Shown here: positions 7,775 to 16,611 of the stretch, piece after piece
How positions within the stretch are numbered: the first letter of the stretch is position 1
Layout of the letters: each line of letters starts with the position of its first letter
Assembly: GCF_018069625.1 (NCBI RefSeq)
Contig: NZ_CP072941.1
Coordinates: 8,122,001-8,186,000 of the forward strand
Length of the DNA stretch: 64,000 bases
DNA from: Streptomyces yatensis
GTDB lineage: Bacteria; Actinomycetota; Actinomycetes; Streptomycetales; Streptomycetaceae
Direction: 5' to 3'
Notes under the pieces: generated by a model
The model's input: the letters and a program-made list of their open reading frames with translations, nothing else
Databases searched by the model: none
What the model was told of the DNA's origin: nothing
Program-made: the position numbers and the translations under genes

Positions 7775-8824
7775 ATGAGGCTCGGGATCAACCTCGGCTA
7801 CTGGGGCGCCGGAATGGACGCGGACAATCTCGAGGTCGCCCGCGAGGCCGACCGGCTCGGCTATTCCGTCTGCTGGGCCGCCGAGGCCTACGGTTCGGAC
7901 GCGGCCACGGTCCTCGCGTGGGTCGCCGCGCAGACCGAGCGCATCGACGTCGGCTCCGCCATCTTCCAGATTCCGGCCCGTACCCCCGCCATGACGGCCA
8001 TGACCGCCGCCACCCTCGACACCCTCTCCGGTGGCCGCTTCCGCCTCGGGCTCGGCGTCTCGGGGCCGCAGGTGTCCGAGGGCTGGTACGGGACGCGGTT
8101 CGACAAGCCGCTCGCCCGCACCCGCGAGTACGTGGAGATCATCCGCAAGGCGATGTCACGCGAGCGGCTGACGCACGAGGGCCAGAACTGGACGCTGCCG
8201 CTGCCCGACGGCCCCGGCAAGCCCCTCAAGCTGACCGTGCACCCGGTGCGGGAGTACATCCCGCTGTACATCGCGGCCATCGGCCCGAAGAACCTGGAGC
8301 AGACCGGCGAGATCGCCGACGGCGCCCTGGTCCTCTTCTACGCGCCCGAGCACGCCGAGGCGACCACCCTCAGCTCGCTGCGCGCGGGCCGGGAGAAGGC
8401 GGGCAAGGACCTGGAGGGCTTCGACGTGGTGCCCACCGTCCCCATGGCCCTCGGCGACGACGTCCGCTCCCTCGCCGACCAGTTCCGCCCGTACACGGCG
8501 CTGTACGTGGGCGGTATGGGCAGCGCCAAGCAGAACTTCTACAACAAGCTCGCGCAGCGCATGGGGTACGAGAAGGAGGCGGCCGAGATCCAGGAGAAGT
8601 ACCTCTCCGGGGACAAGGAGGGCGCCGCCGCGGCCGTCCCTCACGAGCTGATCGACTCCACTTCGCTGCTCGGCCCCGTCGAGCGCATCGCGGACCGCAT
8701 GCAGGCGTACGCCGAGGCCGGGGTCACCACCCTGTCGCTCACCCCCGCGGGCTTCACGCTTCAGGAGCGCCTCGCCGGGCTGCGGGCGGGCGTGGAGGCC
8801 CTGGAGCGGGCCGGAGTCGCGTAG
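7775..8824 (+). CDS. LLM-class F420-dependent oxidoreductase
   Basis: A 349-residue luciferase-like monooxygenase-fold enzyme expected to bind coenzyme F420 rather than FMN. The start MRLGINLGYWGAG is typical of the F420-dependent actinobacterial group, with SGGRFRLGLGVSGPQVSEGW and the PLYIAAIGPKN strand in the expected places. The ATG at 7775 has AAGGGG upstream. The gene is divergent from the aldo/keto reductase; a perfect palindrome sits next to the ribosome-binding site. Substrate is unknown. Confidence 0.9.
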   Translation: MRLGINLGYWGAGMDADNLEVAREADRLGYSVCWAAEAYGSDAATVLAWVAAQTERIDVGSAIFQIPARTPAMTAMTAATLDTLSGGRFRLGLGVSGPQVSEGWYGTRFDKPLARTREYVEIIRKAMSRERLTHEGQNWTLPLPDGPGKPLKLTVHPVREYIPLYIAAIGPKNLEQTGEIADGALVLFYAPEHAEATTLSSLRAGREKAGKDLEGFDVVPTVPMALGDDVRSLADQFRPYTALYVGGMGSAKQNFYNKLAQRMGYEKEAAEIQEKYLSGDKEGAAAAVPHELIDSTSLLGPVERIADRMQAYAEAGVTTLSLTPAGFTLQERLAGLRAGVEALERAGVA

Positions 8825-9156
8825 CGCCGTGGCAAGCCGCACAGAGGCCGTCGAAGACCCTTGAGGAGTCGGCTTTCGGCTGATGCGTGGGCTCGGCGCC
8901 GCGCGCCCGGACAGTTCTGCGGCCGTGGTGGGGGCTCGGGGGTCTTCCCCGCCACGGCCGTCATCCAGCACAACGCCTCCGCCGCCCAGGAGTTACGGGG
9001 GCGCGGCACCCAACGCGGTCCTCCGTTCGGCCGAGCCGTACGCCTGAGCTGTTGCCGCCGCGCCCACCGGGCCGTTGACTTTTTCTGCGCAGCCCCTGCG
9101 TGGATGTCGGCACGGAAGCGCACGGCGGCGCACGACAAGCGCACGGAGGTGGCGGC
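8825..9156 (+). other. Gap without a gene, upstream of the ferritin-like gene
   Basis: 332 bases. Possible frames run through it but lack start signals and family features. I see no clear inverted repeat. It presumably holds the 3' end of the oxidoreductase transcript and the promoter of the ferritin-like gene. Confidence 0.4.
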
Positions 9157-9963
9157 ATGCTCTCGGCGAAAAGCGTGTTCCAGGAGATCCTCGACAACGA
9201 CGAGTCGTTCCGGCTCTTCTGCTCCGTGGCGGCCAGCGGGGAGGCCCAGGGAGGCTGGGAGAACGGCCGGATCGCCGCCCTCGTGCCCGAGAGCCTGCGC
9301 GACCTCGCCCCCAAGATCGCCCGCCATGGCGCCGACGAGGACAAACACGGCCGGATCTTCAACGCCCTGCTGAGCAAGCGCGATCTAGAGCCCATGGAGG
9401 TGCCGCGCGAGGCCGACTACACGATGCTCCTGGAGGCGCGCGGCATCGGCCTCGCCCATGACAAGCTGCGCCGCGACGAGCCGCTCACCGAGCACGACAT
9501 CGTGATCTACCTCGCCCACAGCCGGGTCACCGAACAGCGCGCCTCCGCGCAGATGGTGATGTTGCGCAGGTACTTCGGCGACCACCCCGACCTCGGCCGC
9601 GCCGTGCGCATGATCGCCGAGGATGAGGACAACCACCTCGCCTACTGCCACGAGGAGCTGCTGCGCCTGGCCGCTGCCGGACACGGCCGGACCATCCAGC
9701 GGGCGCTGCGGGAGAGCGCGCTCGTCGAGCTGGAGGTCTACCGGGACGTCAGCCTGGCCGTGATGGCCCACATGGGGCGCGTCCTCGGCTGGCCCAAGCC
9801 GAAGTCCGCGCTGTTCGCGGCCGGGATCCACGCCCTGCACATGTACGAGCGGCTGGGCGGCTGGCGGCGCATGGTGTCCCTGCGGATGCCCGAGCGGCGC
9901 AACGCGCTCGGCGGGCCCGCGCAGAGCGCGTCCGGGGCATCCGAGGCGCCCGAGTTCGTCTGA
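9157..9963 (+). CDS. Ferritin-like di-iron domain protein
   Basis: 268 residues, mostly helical. Two EXXH-type metal motifs are visible, EDKH in GADEDKHGRIF and EDNH in AEDEDNHLAYCHEE, plus a Glu in RVTEQRASAQM between them. This is the ligand pattern of ferritin-like four-helix di-iron proteins. The ATG at 9157 has a good GGAGGTGG ribosome-binding site. It could be an oxidase or oxygenase rather than an iron store. Neighbours give no pathway. Confidence 0.85.
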   Translation: MLSAKSVFQEILDNDESFRLFCSVAASGEAQGGWENGRIAALVPESLRDLAPKIARHGADEDKHGRIFNALLSKRDLEPMEVPREADYTMLLEARGIGLAHDKLRRDEPLTEHDIVIYLAHSRVTEQRASAQMVMLRRYFGDHPDLGRAVRMIAEDEDNHLAYCHEELLRLAAAGHGRTIQRALRESALVELEVYRDVSLAVMAHMGRVLGWPKPKSALFAAGIHALHMYERLGGWRRMVSLRMPERRNALGGPAQSASGASEAPEFV

Positions 9964-9990
9964 GGCCGACGACGGGCCCGCGGGCGCGCC

Positions 9991-10044
9991 CAGGGACAGG
10001 TGCAGGCGCAGGGACAGGTGCAGGCTCAGGGACAGACGTAGGCC
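9991..10044. repeat. 18-bp tandem repeat, three copies
   Basis: Units of the form cagggacaggtgcaggcg at 9991, 10009 and 10027 (the third diverged) lie just after the stop of the ferritin-like gene, in the gap before the convergent corA. They are too regular for chance and have no coding role. Confidence 0.75.
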
Positions 10045-10093
10045 CGGGGACAGTTGCCGTCAGTCGGCCCGCCGATCGGAGTGAGTCGCCGGC

Positions 10094-11086
10094 TCAGAGC
10101 CACCCGCGGCGCTTGAACCAGCGGTACAGCACGGCGATCACACCCACCATGAGCGCGACCACCCCCGGGTATCCCCAGGGCTGCTTCAGCTCGGGCATAT
10201 GCTCGAAATTCATGCCGTAGATCCCGGCGATCATCGTCGGCACCGCGGCCATCGCCGCCCACGCCGAGATCTTCCGCATGTCGTCGTTCTGCCGCACGCC
10301 CATCTGCGCGAGATGGGCGGAGAGGATGTCCGACAGCAGCCGGTCGAGCCCCTCCACATGCTCGTTCACCCGGGTCAGATGGTCGCTGACATCGCGGAAG
10401 AACGGCCGGGAGCCCTCGTGCACGAACGGCACCCCGGCGCCGGTGAGCCGCTCCATCGGCTCCCCCAACGGCCCAGCCGACCGGCGGAATTCCATCACCT
10501 CGCGCTTGAAGGCGTAGATCCGGCCGGCGGTGTTCTGCCCGGCGCCCGCGTTCGGGGCGAACACCTCCGTCTCCAGCCCCTCCAGATCCCCGTGCAGCGC
10601 GTCGGCCACGTCCAGGTAGTGGTCCACGACCGCGTCGGAGACCGCGTACATCACCGCCGTCGGACCGTGCTGCAGCACCTCGGGCCTCTTCTCCAGCCGG
10701 TCCCGCACCGTGCCGAGCGGATTCGCTTCGCCGTGCCTCACGGTCACCACGAAGGAGTCACCGACGAAGACCATCAGCTCACCCGCTGTGACGGTGCCGG
10801 CCTTGTCGTCGTACTGGATCGGCTTGAGCACCAGGAACAGCGAATCGTCATAGACCTCCAGCTTCGGCCTCTGGTGGGCGCACAGGGCGTCCTCCACGGC
10901 CAGCGGATGAAGTCCGAACTCGCTGGTGACCAGCTCGAACTCCTTCTCGGTCGGCTCATGCAGGCCGATCCACAAGAAGGCGTCCCCCCTCGCGCGCGCC
11001 TCGTCGAGGGCGTCGGAGAAGTCGGCGGGTCCCTCGGTGCGGCACCCGTCCCGGTAGATGGCACAATCCACGATCACGCAGCGCAT
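10094..11086 (-). CDS. corA: CorA-family magnesium/cobalt transporter
   Basis: A 330-residue inner-membrane divalent cation channel. The family signature YGMNFEHMPEL follows the first C-terminal membrane helix (AMAAVPTMIAGI), and a second helix (VVALMVGVIAVLYRWF) ends in a short basic tail KRRGWL. The long N-terminal cytosolic funnel contains the helix RLLSDILSAHLAQMGVRQNDDMRKI. ATG 11086 gives MRCVIVDCAIYRDG, the common start of this Streptomyces group; longer in-frame starts would extend into the promoter region of the divergent phosphatase gene. Confidence 0.92.
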   Translation of the reverse strand: MRCVIVDCAIYRDGCRTEGPADFSDALDEARARGDAFLWIGLHEPTEKEFELVTSEFGLHPLAVEDALCAHQRPKLEVYDDSLFLVLKPIQYDDKAGTVTAGELMVFVGDSFVVTVRHGEANPLGTVRDRLEKRPEVLQHGPTAVMYAVSDAVVDHYLDVADALHGDLEGLETEVFAPNAGAGQNTAGRIYAFKREVMEFRRSAGPLGEPMERLTGAGVPFVHEGSRPFFRDVSDHLTRVNEHVEGLDRLLSDILSAHLAQMGVRQNDDMRKISAWAAMAAVPTMIAGIYGMNFEHMPELKQPWGYPGVVALMVGVIAVLYRWFKRRGWL

Positions 11087-11170
11087 TCTGCCTCGCGTGA
11101 TGGCGGTACGCACAGGGGGCCCTTGTGCGGGATCGGTGCGCATGCCCGCTGAGCGGCGGCGGAGGGGTCG

Positions 11171-11183
11171 TAGGGTGGCAGGC
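11171..11183 (+). promoter_or_regulatory. Probable -10 box of a leaderless transcript
   Basis: TAGGGT at 11171-11176 ends 7 bases before the ATG at 11184, and no better ribosome-binding site is present. Confidence 0.45.
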
Positions 11184-11879
11184 ATGCCCATGCTGATCCT
11201 CGTCCGGCACGGCCGGTCCACCGCCAACACCGCGGGCGTCCTGGCGGGCTGGACTCCCGGTGTCGCCCTCGACGAGCGCGGTGCGGCCCAGGCCGCGGCG
11301 CTGCCCGGCAGGCTGGCCGGGCTGCCCCTGGCCGCCGCCGTCACCAGCCCCCTGCAGCGCTGCCGGGAGACGCTGGCCCCGCTGCTCGCCGCCCGTCCCG
11401 AACTGCCGCTGCACCCCGACGACCGGATCGGGGAGTGCCACTACGGCGACTGGTCGGGCCGTAAGCTCGCCGAGCTCGCCGATGAACCACTGATGAACAT
11501 CGTCCAGCAGCATCCGTCGGCCGCCGCCTTCCCCGGTGGCGAGTCCATGCGCGCCATGCACACGCGCGCGGTCGAGGCGGTGCGCGACTGGAACGCCCGG
11601 ATCGAGCGGGAGCACGGCGCCGACGCGGTCTATCTGATGTGCTCCCACGGGGACGTCATCAAGGCCATCGTCGCGGACGCCCTCGGACTCCATCTCGATC
11701 TCTTTCAGCGGATCTCGGTCGAGCCCTGCTCGGTCACCGCGATCCGGTACACCCCGACCCGGCCCTTCGTCGTCCGGCTCGGCGACACCGGCGACTTCGC
11801 GGGGCTGGCCCCGCGCGAGCAGACCACCGGCGACCGGGGCGGGGACGCGGCGGTGGGCGGCGACGCGGGAGCACCGTGA
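11184..11879 (+). CDS. MSMEG_4193-type histidine phosphatase / phosphomutase-like protein
   Basis: 231 residues of the phosphoglycerate mutase superfamily. The catalytic RHG is in LILVRHGRSTANTAG near residue 9, a conserved Arg in SPLQRCRETL, the Glu in DRIGECHYGDW and the second His in VYLMCSHGDVIKAI. It is the first gene of a three-gene set conserved across Actinobacteria, followed here by DUF3090 and a PI-kinase-like gene. The start is chosen from the leaderless promoter. The true substrate of this branch is unknown. Confidence 0.9.
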   Translation: MPMLILVRHGRSTANTAGVLAGWTPGVALDERGAAQAAALPGRLAGLPLAAAVTSPLQRCRETLAPLLAARPELPLHPDDRIGECHYGDWSGRKLAELADEPLMNIVQQHPSAAAFPGGESMRAMHTRAVEAVRDWNARIEREHGADAVYLMCSHGDVIKAIVADALGLHLDLFQRISVEPCSVTAIRYTPTRPFVVRLGDTGDFAGLAPREQTTGDRGGDAAVGGDAGAP

Positions 11880-12002
11880 TCTCCGTGCGCAGTAGGGTGG
11901 TGCCGCGGTGCGAGGGCGCCGTGACAGCCCTGACCGGGCGGTCGTGGCCCCAGCGGTCAGCAGTCAGTCAGCCGAGCAGTCGAACCAAAATGGAGCAGGA
12001 CG

Positions 12003-12593
12003 TTGTCCCGTCAGGTGTTCCTCTATGACCCGCCGGACCGTTTCGTCGCCGGTACGGTCGGGCTGCCTGGTCGCCGTACCTTTTTCCTGCAGGCGTCCGC
12101 CAGTGGCCGGACCACCAGTGTCGCCCTGGAGAAGACGCAGGTCGCCGCGTTGGCCGAGCGGATAGACGAGCTGCTGGACGAGGTGGTGCGCCGCACCGGC
12201 GGAAACGCCCCGGTCCCCGCCGTCGCACCGACCGAACTCACCGACACCGCACCGCTGGAAGCCCCGGTGGAGGAGGAGTTCCGGGTCGGCACCATGGCAC
12301 TCGCCTGGGACGGCGAGGAGCAGCGGATGATCGTCGAGGCACAGGCGCTGGTCGAGCTGGAGGCCGAGTCCGAGGAGGACCTGGCCGAGGCCGAGGAGCG
12401 GCTGCTCCAGGACGATGTGAACGGCCCGCCCATGCTGCGGGTGCGGCTCACCGGGACGCAGGCGCGGGCGTTCGCCAAGCGCGCCCTGGAGGTCGTCAAC
12501 GCCGGCCGGCCGCCCTGCCCGCTGTGCAGTCTGCCGCTCGACCCGGAGGGACACGTATGTCCGCGCCAGAACGGATACCGCCGCGGAGCCTGA
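12003..12593 (+). CDS. DUF3090 family protein
   Basis: A 196-residue protein of unknown function beginning MSRQVFLYDPPDRFVAGTVG from a TTG codon with GGAGCAGG upstream. It ends in a CPLC...HVCPRQNG segment, a possible three-cysteine metal site. It is the middle member of the conserved phosphomutase / DUF3090 / PI-kinase-like set. Its last 37 bases overlap the next gene, so the two are translationally coupled. Confidence 0.9.
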   Translation: MSRQVFLYDPPDRFVAGTVGLPGRRTFFLQASASGRTTSVALEKTQVAALAERIDELLDEVVRRTGGNAPVPAVAPTELTDTAPLEAPVEEEFRVGTMALAWDGEEQRMIVEAQALVELEAESEEDLAEAEERLLQDDVNGPPMLRVRLTGTQARAFAKRALEVVNAGRPPCPLCSLPLDPEGHVCPRQNGYRRGA

Positions 12594-13513
12594 CGCCGCC
12601 CACCCGTCTCCCATCACCACCCGGGGCGGAGGCTTCGCGCCTCTTGTCCCCGTCCGAGCTGCTGGCTCTCGGTGAGCTGACGGTGCGGGGACAGGTCCGG
12701 GAGGCGTCCAACGCGGTGCTGTACTGCACGGTCGAGTACGACGGCCACAGCGCCCCTTGCGTCTACAAGCCGGTGGCCGGGGAGCGGCCGCTGTGGGACT
12801 TCCCGGACGGCACGCTCGCCCAGCGCGAGGTCGCGGCGTACGAGATCTCCGAGGCCACCGGCTGGGGCCTGGTGCCGCCCACCGTGCTGCGCGACGGGCC
12901 GTACGGGCAGGGGATGTGCCAGCTCTGGATCGAGGTCGAGGCGGCCCCCGACGGGGTCGACGGCGACGGATCCGCGGACGGCGACGGATTCGCGGACGGC
13001 GACGGCGAGGGGTCCGGGGAGACCGGGGGAGCGGAGCTGCTCGCGCTCGTCGAGGGCGACGAACCGGGCCCCGGCTGGAAGGCGATCGGCTACGCCGAGG
13101 TGGGCGAGGGCCGTACGGCGCTGCTGGTCCACGCCGATGACGTACGGCTGCGCCGGCTGGCCGTCCTCGACGCGGTGATCAACAACGGCGACCGCAAGGG
13201 CGGCCATCTGCTGCCCGCGGCCGGTGGCCGGCTCTATGCGATTGATCACGGAGTGACCTTCAACGCCGACGACAAGCTGCGCACGCTGCTGTGGGGCTGG
13301 GCCGGGGAGCCGCTGCCGGACGATGTGCTGGAGGTGCTGCGCCGGTTGGCGGACCAGCTGGCCGACGGCGGCGCGCTCTGCGCCCGGCTGGCGGAGCTGA
13401 TCACCGGGGCCGAGATCGAGGCCCTGAGGGCCCGTGTGGCCACGCTGTTGCGGACCGGGAAGCACCCCGAGCCCAGCGGCCAGTGGCCCGCCATCCCCTG
13501 GCCGCCGGTCTGA
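12557..13513 (+). CDS. SCO1664-family protein, distant PI3/PI4-kinase relative
   Basis: 318 residues. It matches the actinobacterial SCO1664 family, which is distantly related to phosphatidylinositol kinases. Kinase-like elements seen are [16 protein letters not shown] (a possible ATP-binding Lys), [16 protein letters not shown], the catalytic-loop-like [12 protein letters not shown] and the DHGV metal motif in [11 protein letters not shown]. Residues around 135-155 form a strain-type insert of repeated DGDG units. ATG 12557 has GGAGGG upstream and lies inside the end of the DUF3090 gene. Whether the target is a lipid, a protein or a small molecule is not known. Confidence 0.88.
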   Translation: MSAPERIPPRSLTPPTRLPSPPGAEASRLLSPSELLALGELTVRGQVREASNAVLYCTVEYDGHSAPCVYKPVAGERPLWDFPDGTLAQREVAAYEISEATGWGLVPPTVLRDGPYGQGMCQLWIEVEAAPDGVDGDGSADGDGFADGDGEGSGETGGAELLALVEGDEPGPGWKAIGYAEVGEGRTALLVHADDVRLRRLAVLDAVINNGDRKGGHLLPAAGGRLYAIDHGVTFNADDKLRTLLWGWAGEPLPDDVLEVLRRLADQLADGGALCARLAELITGAEIEALRARVATLLRTGKHPEPSGQWPAIPWPPV

Positions 13514-13532
13514 GACCACCTGTCCGAGGCGT

Positions 13533-13569
13533 CGGTCCGAGGCCCCGGTCCGAGGCCCCGGTCCGAGGC
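13533..13569. repeat. 13-bp tandem repeat after a stop codon
   Basis: Nearly three copies of cggtccgaggccc follow the stop of the SCO1664-family gene. The stop region itself (cggtcTGAgacc) resembles the unit, suggesting that the repeat was seeded there. Confidence 0.65.
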
Positions 13570-13764
13570 GGCCGGGTCCGCTCCGGGTCCGCCGCCGGTC
13601 TGAGCGGACTGGCCCGTTCCGCCTCCGTGCGGCGCTCCGGCGCGTCCCCGCCCGGCGGCGGTGGAACGCGGCTCAGGGGGCTATGCAGCTCACGGGCGCA
13701 TCCACAAGACCGCCGATCCGGCCAACACCGCTGGTCCGGTTCGTATGCGGACGCTGCATCCGGT

Positions 13765-13776
13765 TACGCTCATTGC
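13765..13776 (+). promoter_or_regulatory. Probable -10 box of leaderless mshC
   Basis: TACGCT at 13765-13770 ends 6 bases before the ATG at 13777. No Shine-Dalgarno is present. Confidence 0.45.
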
Positions 13777-15006
13777 ATGTATGCCTGGCCCGCTTCTGAG
13801 GTTCCCGCCCTGCCCGGCAGTGGCCGGGACCTGAGCATTCACGACACCGCGACCGGGGGACGGATCACTCTGACCCCCGGTCCCGTCGCGCGCATCTACG
13901 TCTGCGGGATCACCCCGTACGACGCGACCCACATGGGTCATGCCGCGACCTACAACGCGTTCGACCTCGTTCAGCGCGTATGGCTCGACACCAAGCGCCA
14001 GGTTCACTACGTCCAGAACGTCACGGACGTCGACGATCCCCTGCTGGAGCGGGCCCAGCGGAACGGCGACGACTGGACGGCCCTCGCCGAGCGCGAGACC
14101 GCCCTCTTCCGCGAGGACATGACGGCCCTGCGGATGCTGCCCCCGCGCCACTACATCGGCGCCGTCGAGTCGATACCGGGCATCGTGCCGCTCGTGGAGC
14201 GGCTGCGCGACCTGGGCGCCGCCTATGAACTCGAGGGCGACATCTACTTCTCCGTGGAGTCCGACCCCTCCTTCGGCTCGGTCAGCCGGCTCGACGCCGA
14301 GGCCATGCGGCTGCTGTCCGCCGAGCGCGGCGGCGACCCGGAGCGCCCCGGCAAGAAAAACCCGCTCGACCCGATGCTGTGGATGGCCGCCCGTGACGGC
14401 GAGCCGAGTTGGGACGGCGGATCGCTCGGCGCCGGCCGCCCCGGCTGGCACATCGAGTGTGTGGCCATCGCCCTGGACCACCTCGGCATGGGCTTCGATG
14501 TGCAGGGCGGCGGATCCGATCTCGCCTTCCCGCACCATGAGATGGGCGCCTCGCACGCCCAGGTGCTCACCGGTGAGCGGCCGTTCGCCAAAACGTATGT
14601 GCACGCCGGAATGGTGGCCCTGGACGGCGAGAAGATGTCCAAGTCCAAGGGCAATCTGGTCTTCGTCTCGGCGCTGCGCCGCGACGGTGTGGACCCGGCG
14701 GCCATACGGCTCGCGCTGCTCGCCCACCACTACCGCGCGGACTGGGAGTGGACGGACGGGGTGCTGCGGGAGGCCGAGGAGCGCCTCGGGCGCTGGCGTG
14801 CGGCCGTCTCGCGGCCGGACGGGCCCTCGGCCGCCGCGCTGGTGGAGGAGATCCGCGAGGCGCTCGCGAACGACCTGGACTCCCCGACCGCCCTGGCCGC
14901 CGTCGACCGCTGGGCCGCCGCGCAGACGGCCACCGGCGGTACGGACGAGGGGGCGCCCGGGCTGGTCTCGCGCGCCGTGGACGCGCTGCTGGGCGTGGCC
15001 CTCTGA
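13777..15006 (+). CDS. mshC: L-cysteine:1D-myo-inositol 2-amino-2-deoxy-glucopyranoside ligase
   Basis: MshC performs the ATP-dependent ligation of cysteine to GlcN-inositol in mycothiol biosynthesis. The 409-residue protein is a cysteinyl-tRNA synthetase paralogue with the HIGH-like THMGHA near residue 50, the zinc ligands CGIT and a downstream WHIEC, and KMSKSKGN near 290. The shortened C-terminus without a full anticodon-binding domain fits MshC rather than CysS. It follows the three-gene DUF3090 set, as in other actinomycetes, and appears to have its own leaderless promoter. Confidence 0.95.
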   Translation: MYAWPASEVPALPGSGRDLSIHDTATGGRITLTPGPVARIYVCGITPYDATHMGHAATYNAFDLVQRVWLDTKRQVHYVQNVTDVDDPLLERAQRNGDDWTALAERETALFREDMTALRMLPPRHYIGAVESIPGIVPLVERLRDLGAAYELEGDIYFSVESDPSFGSVSRLDAEAMRLLSAERGGDPERPGKKNPLDPMLWMAARDGEPSWDGGSLGAGRPGWHIECVAIALDHLGMGFDVQGGGSDLAFPHHEMGASHAQVLTGERPFAKTYVHAGMVALDGEKMSKSKGNLVFVSALRRDGVDPAAIRLALLAHHYRADWEWTDGVLREAEERLGRWRAAVSRPDGPSAAALVEEIREALANDLDSPTALAAVDRWAAAQTATGGTDEGAPGLVSRAVDALLGVAL

Positions 15007-15047
15007 CGCGGCGTCGTATCGCCGCACCGTCATGACGGTGAACGCGT

Positions 15048-15080
15048 GAGCCCGCGCCGGGACCCTCCCGGCGCGGGCTC
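15048..15080. terminator. Terminator between convergent mshC and parJ
   Basis: A perfect 15-bp stem (gagcccgcgccggga / tcccggcgcgggctc) with a 3-base loop lies 42 bases after the mshC stop. Confidence 0.85.
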
Positions 15081-15214
15081 GTCGCCGCTTGCCGTGTGCC
15101 GTTCCACGGGCTGACGTGGGGGCGTGCGACGCCGGGCGTCATGCGGGCCCGTGCACCGTGCGCCGGTGCACCGTGTGGAGCGTGGCGTACCCGCGCGGCG
15201 GCGCGGTGGTGGGG

Positions 15215-16357
15215 CTACCGGCCGGAGCCGGACCCCTCGTCCCCGTCGCCGCCCCGGTCCGTGCCGCCCTCCTCGCGGCGGGAGGCGTCCTGGCCCTCGC
15301 CGCCCTGAGCACCCTGGGCGTCGTCCGGACCCTTGGCGTCGTCCTCGGCGCCGCCGGTGTCCTCGGCGTCGTTGGCCACCTCATCCCTGGGCGACGGCTT
15401 GCGCGGCCGCCCATGGCCCGTGGAGGGATCCCGCAGATAGGGGGCGCCGGGGCCGCCCGTGCCGCCCTCCGCGAGACCGCCGGTCTCGGTCGCGTGGCCG
15501 CCCGGGCCGGGCTGGCCGTCGCGCCGCCGCAGATAGCGCTCGAATTCGCGGGCGATGGCCTCGCCCGACGCCTCCGGCAGCTCGGCGGTGTCCCGCGCCT
15601 CCTCCAGCGACTGGACGTACTCGGCGACCTCGCTGTCCTCGGCGGCCAGCTGGTCCACGCCCAGCTGCCAGGCCCGTGAGTCCTCGGTCAGCTCGCCGAG
15701 GGGGATGCGCACCGAGATCAGGTCCTCGAGGCGGTTGAGCAGCGCCAGGGTGGCCTTCGGGTTCGGCGGCTGCGAGACGTAGTGCGGCACGGCCGCCCAC
15801 AGGCTCACCGCCGGGACGCCGGCGTGGGCGCAGGCCTCCTGGAGGACTCCGACGATCCCGGTCGGGCCCTCGTAGCGGGTCTCCTCCAGGTCGAGGCTGC
15901 GGGCCAGGTCCGCGTCGGAGGTGACCCCGCTGACCGGCACCGGCCGGGTGTGCGGGGTGTCGCCGAGCAGTGCGCCGAGGATGACGACCATCTCCACGCC
16001 CAACTCATGGGCGTAGCCGAGGATCTCGTTGCAGAACGACCGCCAGCGCATGCTCGGCTCGATACCGCGCACCAGCACCAGGTCCCGGGACTTCTCCCCG
16101 GTGTCCGCCCGGACCACCGAGAGCCGGGTCGTCGGCCAAGTGATCTTGCGCACGCCGCCCTCCAGGGCAACGGTGGGCCGGTTCACCTGGAAGTCGTAGT
16201 AGTCCTCGGCGTCGAGCGAGGCGAAGACCTCGCCCTTCCACTCCCGGTCCAGGTGCCCGACCGCGGTCGAGGCGGCGTCTCCGGCGTCGTTCCAGCCCTC
16301 GAAGGCACAGATCATGACCGGGTCGATCAGCTCGGGAACCCCCTCAAGCTCGATCAC
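15215..16357 (-). CDS. parJ: PAC2-family protein, ParJ orthologue
   Basis: 380 residues. The PAC2 (proteasome assembly chaperone 2-like, formerly DUF75) domain spans about 1-290, with [12 protein letters not shown] near the start and [18 protein letters not shown] in the middle. The last 70 residues are disordered and acidic. Position between mshC and the glycerol genes corresponds to S. coelicolor SCO1662, named ParJ, which modulates ParA polymerisation during sporulation septation. The GTG start at 16357 has a strong GGAAGGAGG. In this strain an accessory sugar cluster separates it from glpD. The name is by synteny and family; the role here is inferred. Confidence 0.85.
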   Translation of the reverse strand: MIELEGVPELIDPVMICAFEGWNDAGDAASTAVGHLDREWKGEVFASLDAEDYYDFQVNRPTVALEGGVRKITWPTTRLSVVRADTGEKSRDLVLVRGIEPSMRWRSFCNEILGYAHELGVEMVVILGALLGDTPHTRPVPVSGVTSDADLARSLDLEETRYEGPTGIVGVLQEACAHAGVPAVSLWAAVPHYVSQPPNPKATLALLNRLEDLISVRIPLGELTEDSRAWQLGVDQLAAEDSEVAEYVQSLEEARDTAELPEASGEAIAREFERYLRRRDGQPGPGGHATETGGLAEGGTGGPGAPYLRDPSTGHGRPRKPSPRDEVANDAEDTGGAEDDAKGPDDAQGAQGGEGQDASRREEGGTDRGGDGDEGSGSGR

Positions 16358-16486
16358 CCAGCGCCTCCTTCCGACCGGGGCGGACGGATCGGTGCCGCCA
16401 CCGGCTGCAGTTCCCATTGCGTGCCACCCAAGCCTACGGCTTTCCGGTGCTCCGGCCGCAGCCCCTGTCCAGGACCACTAAGAGAT

Positions 16487-16579
16487 TCATCCGATCTGTC
16501 CTTGGAAAGTTCCGGCGTACCTCTGGACGAAACCCTTCGCGCAGCGCTATACATCGGATCATCGCGAAAGGTCCGATGT
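16487..16579. promoter_or_regulatory. Three candidate operators for the GntR regulator
   Basis: Three sites of the form NNATC-N-GATNN precede the dehydratase gene: tcatcCgatct (16487-16497), acatcGgatca (16551-16561) and, more degenerate, ggtcCgatgt (16570-16579). They resemble the perfect palindrome acatcCgatgt in front of the gntR gene at the other end of the cluster. Confidence 0.55.
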
Positions 16580-16611
16580 TCTCTCTCGCGCATCGTTTCA
16601 GGGAGCCCCCA

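Noticed and set aside
16418..16611. Longer N-terminus of the fuconate dehydratase
   Set aside because: The upstream in-frame residues are unlike the family and contain the operator-like palindromes; the TTG at 16612 has a proper ribosome-binding site.
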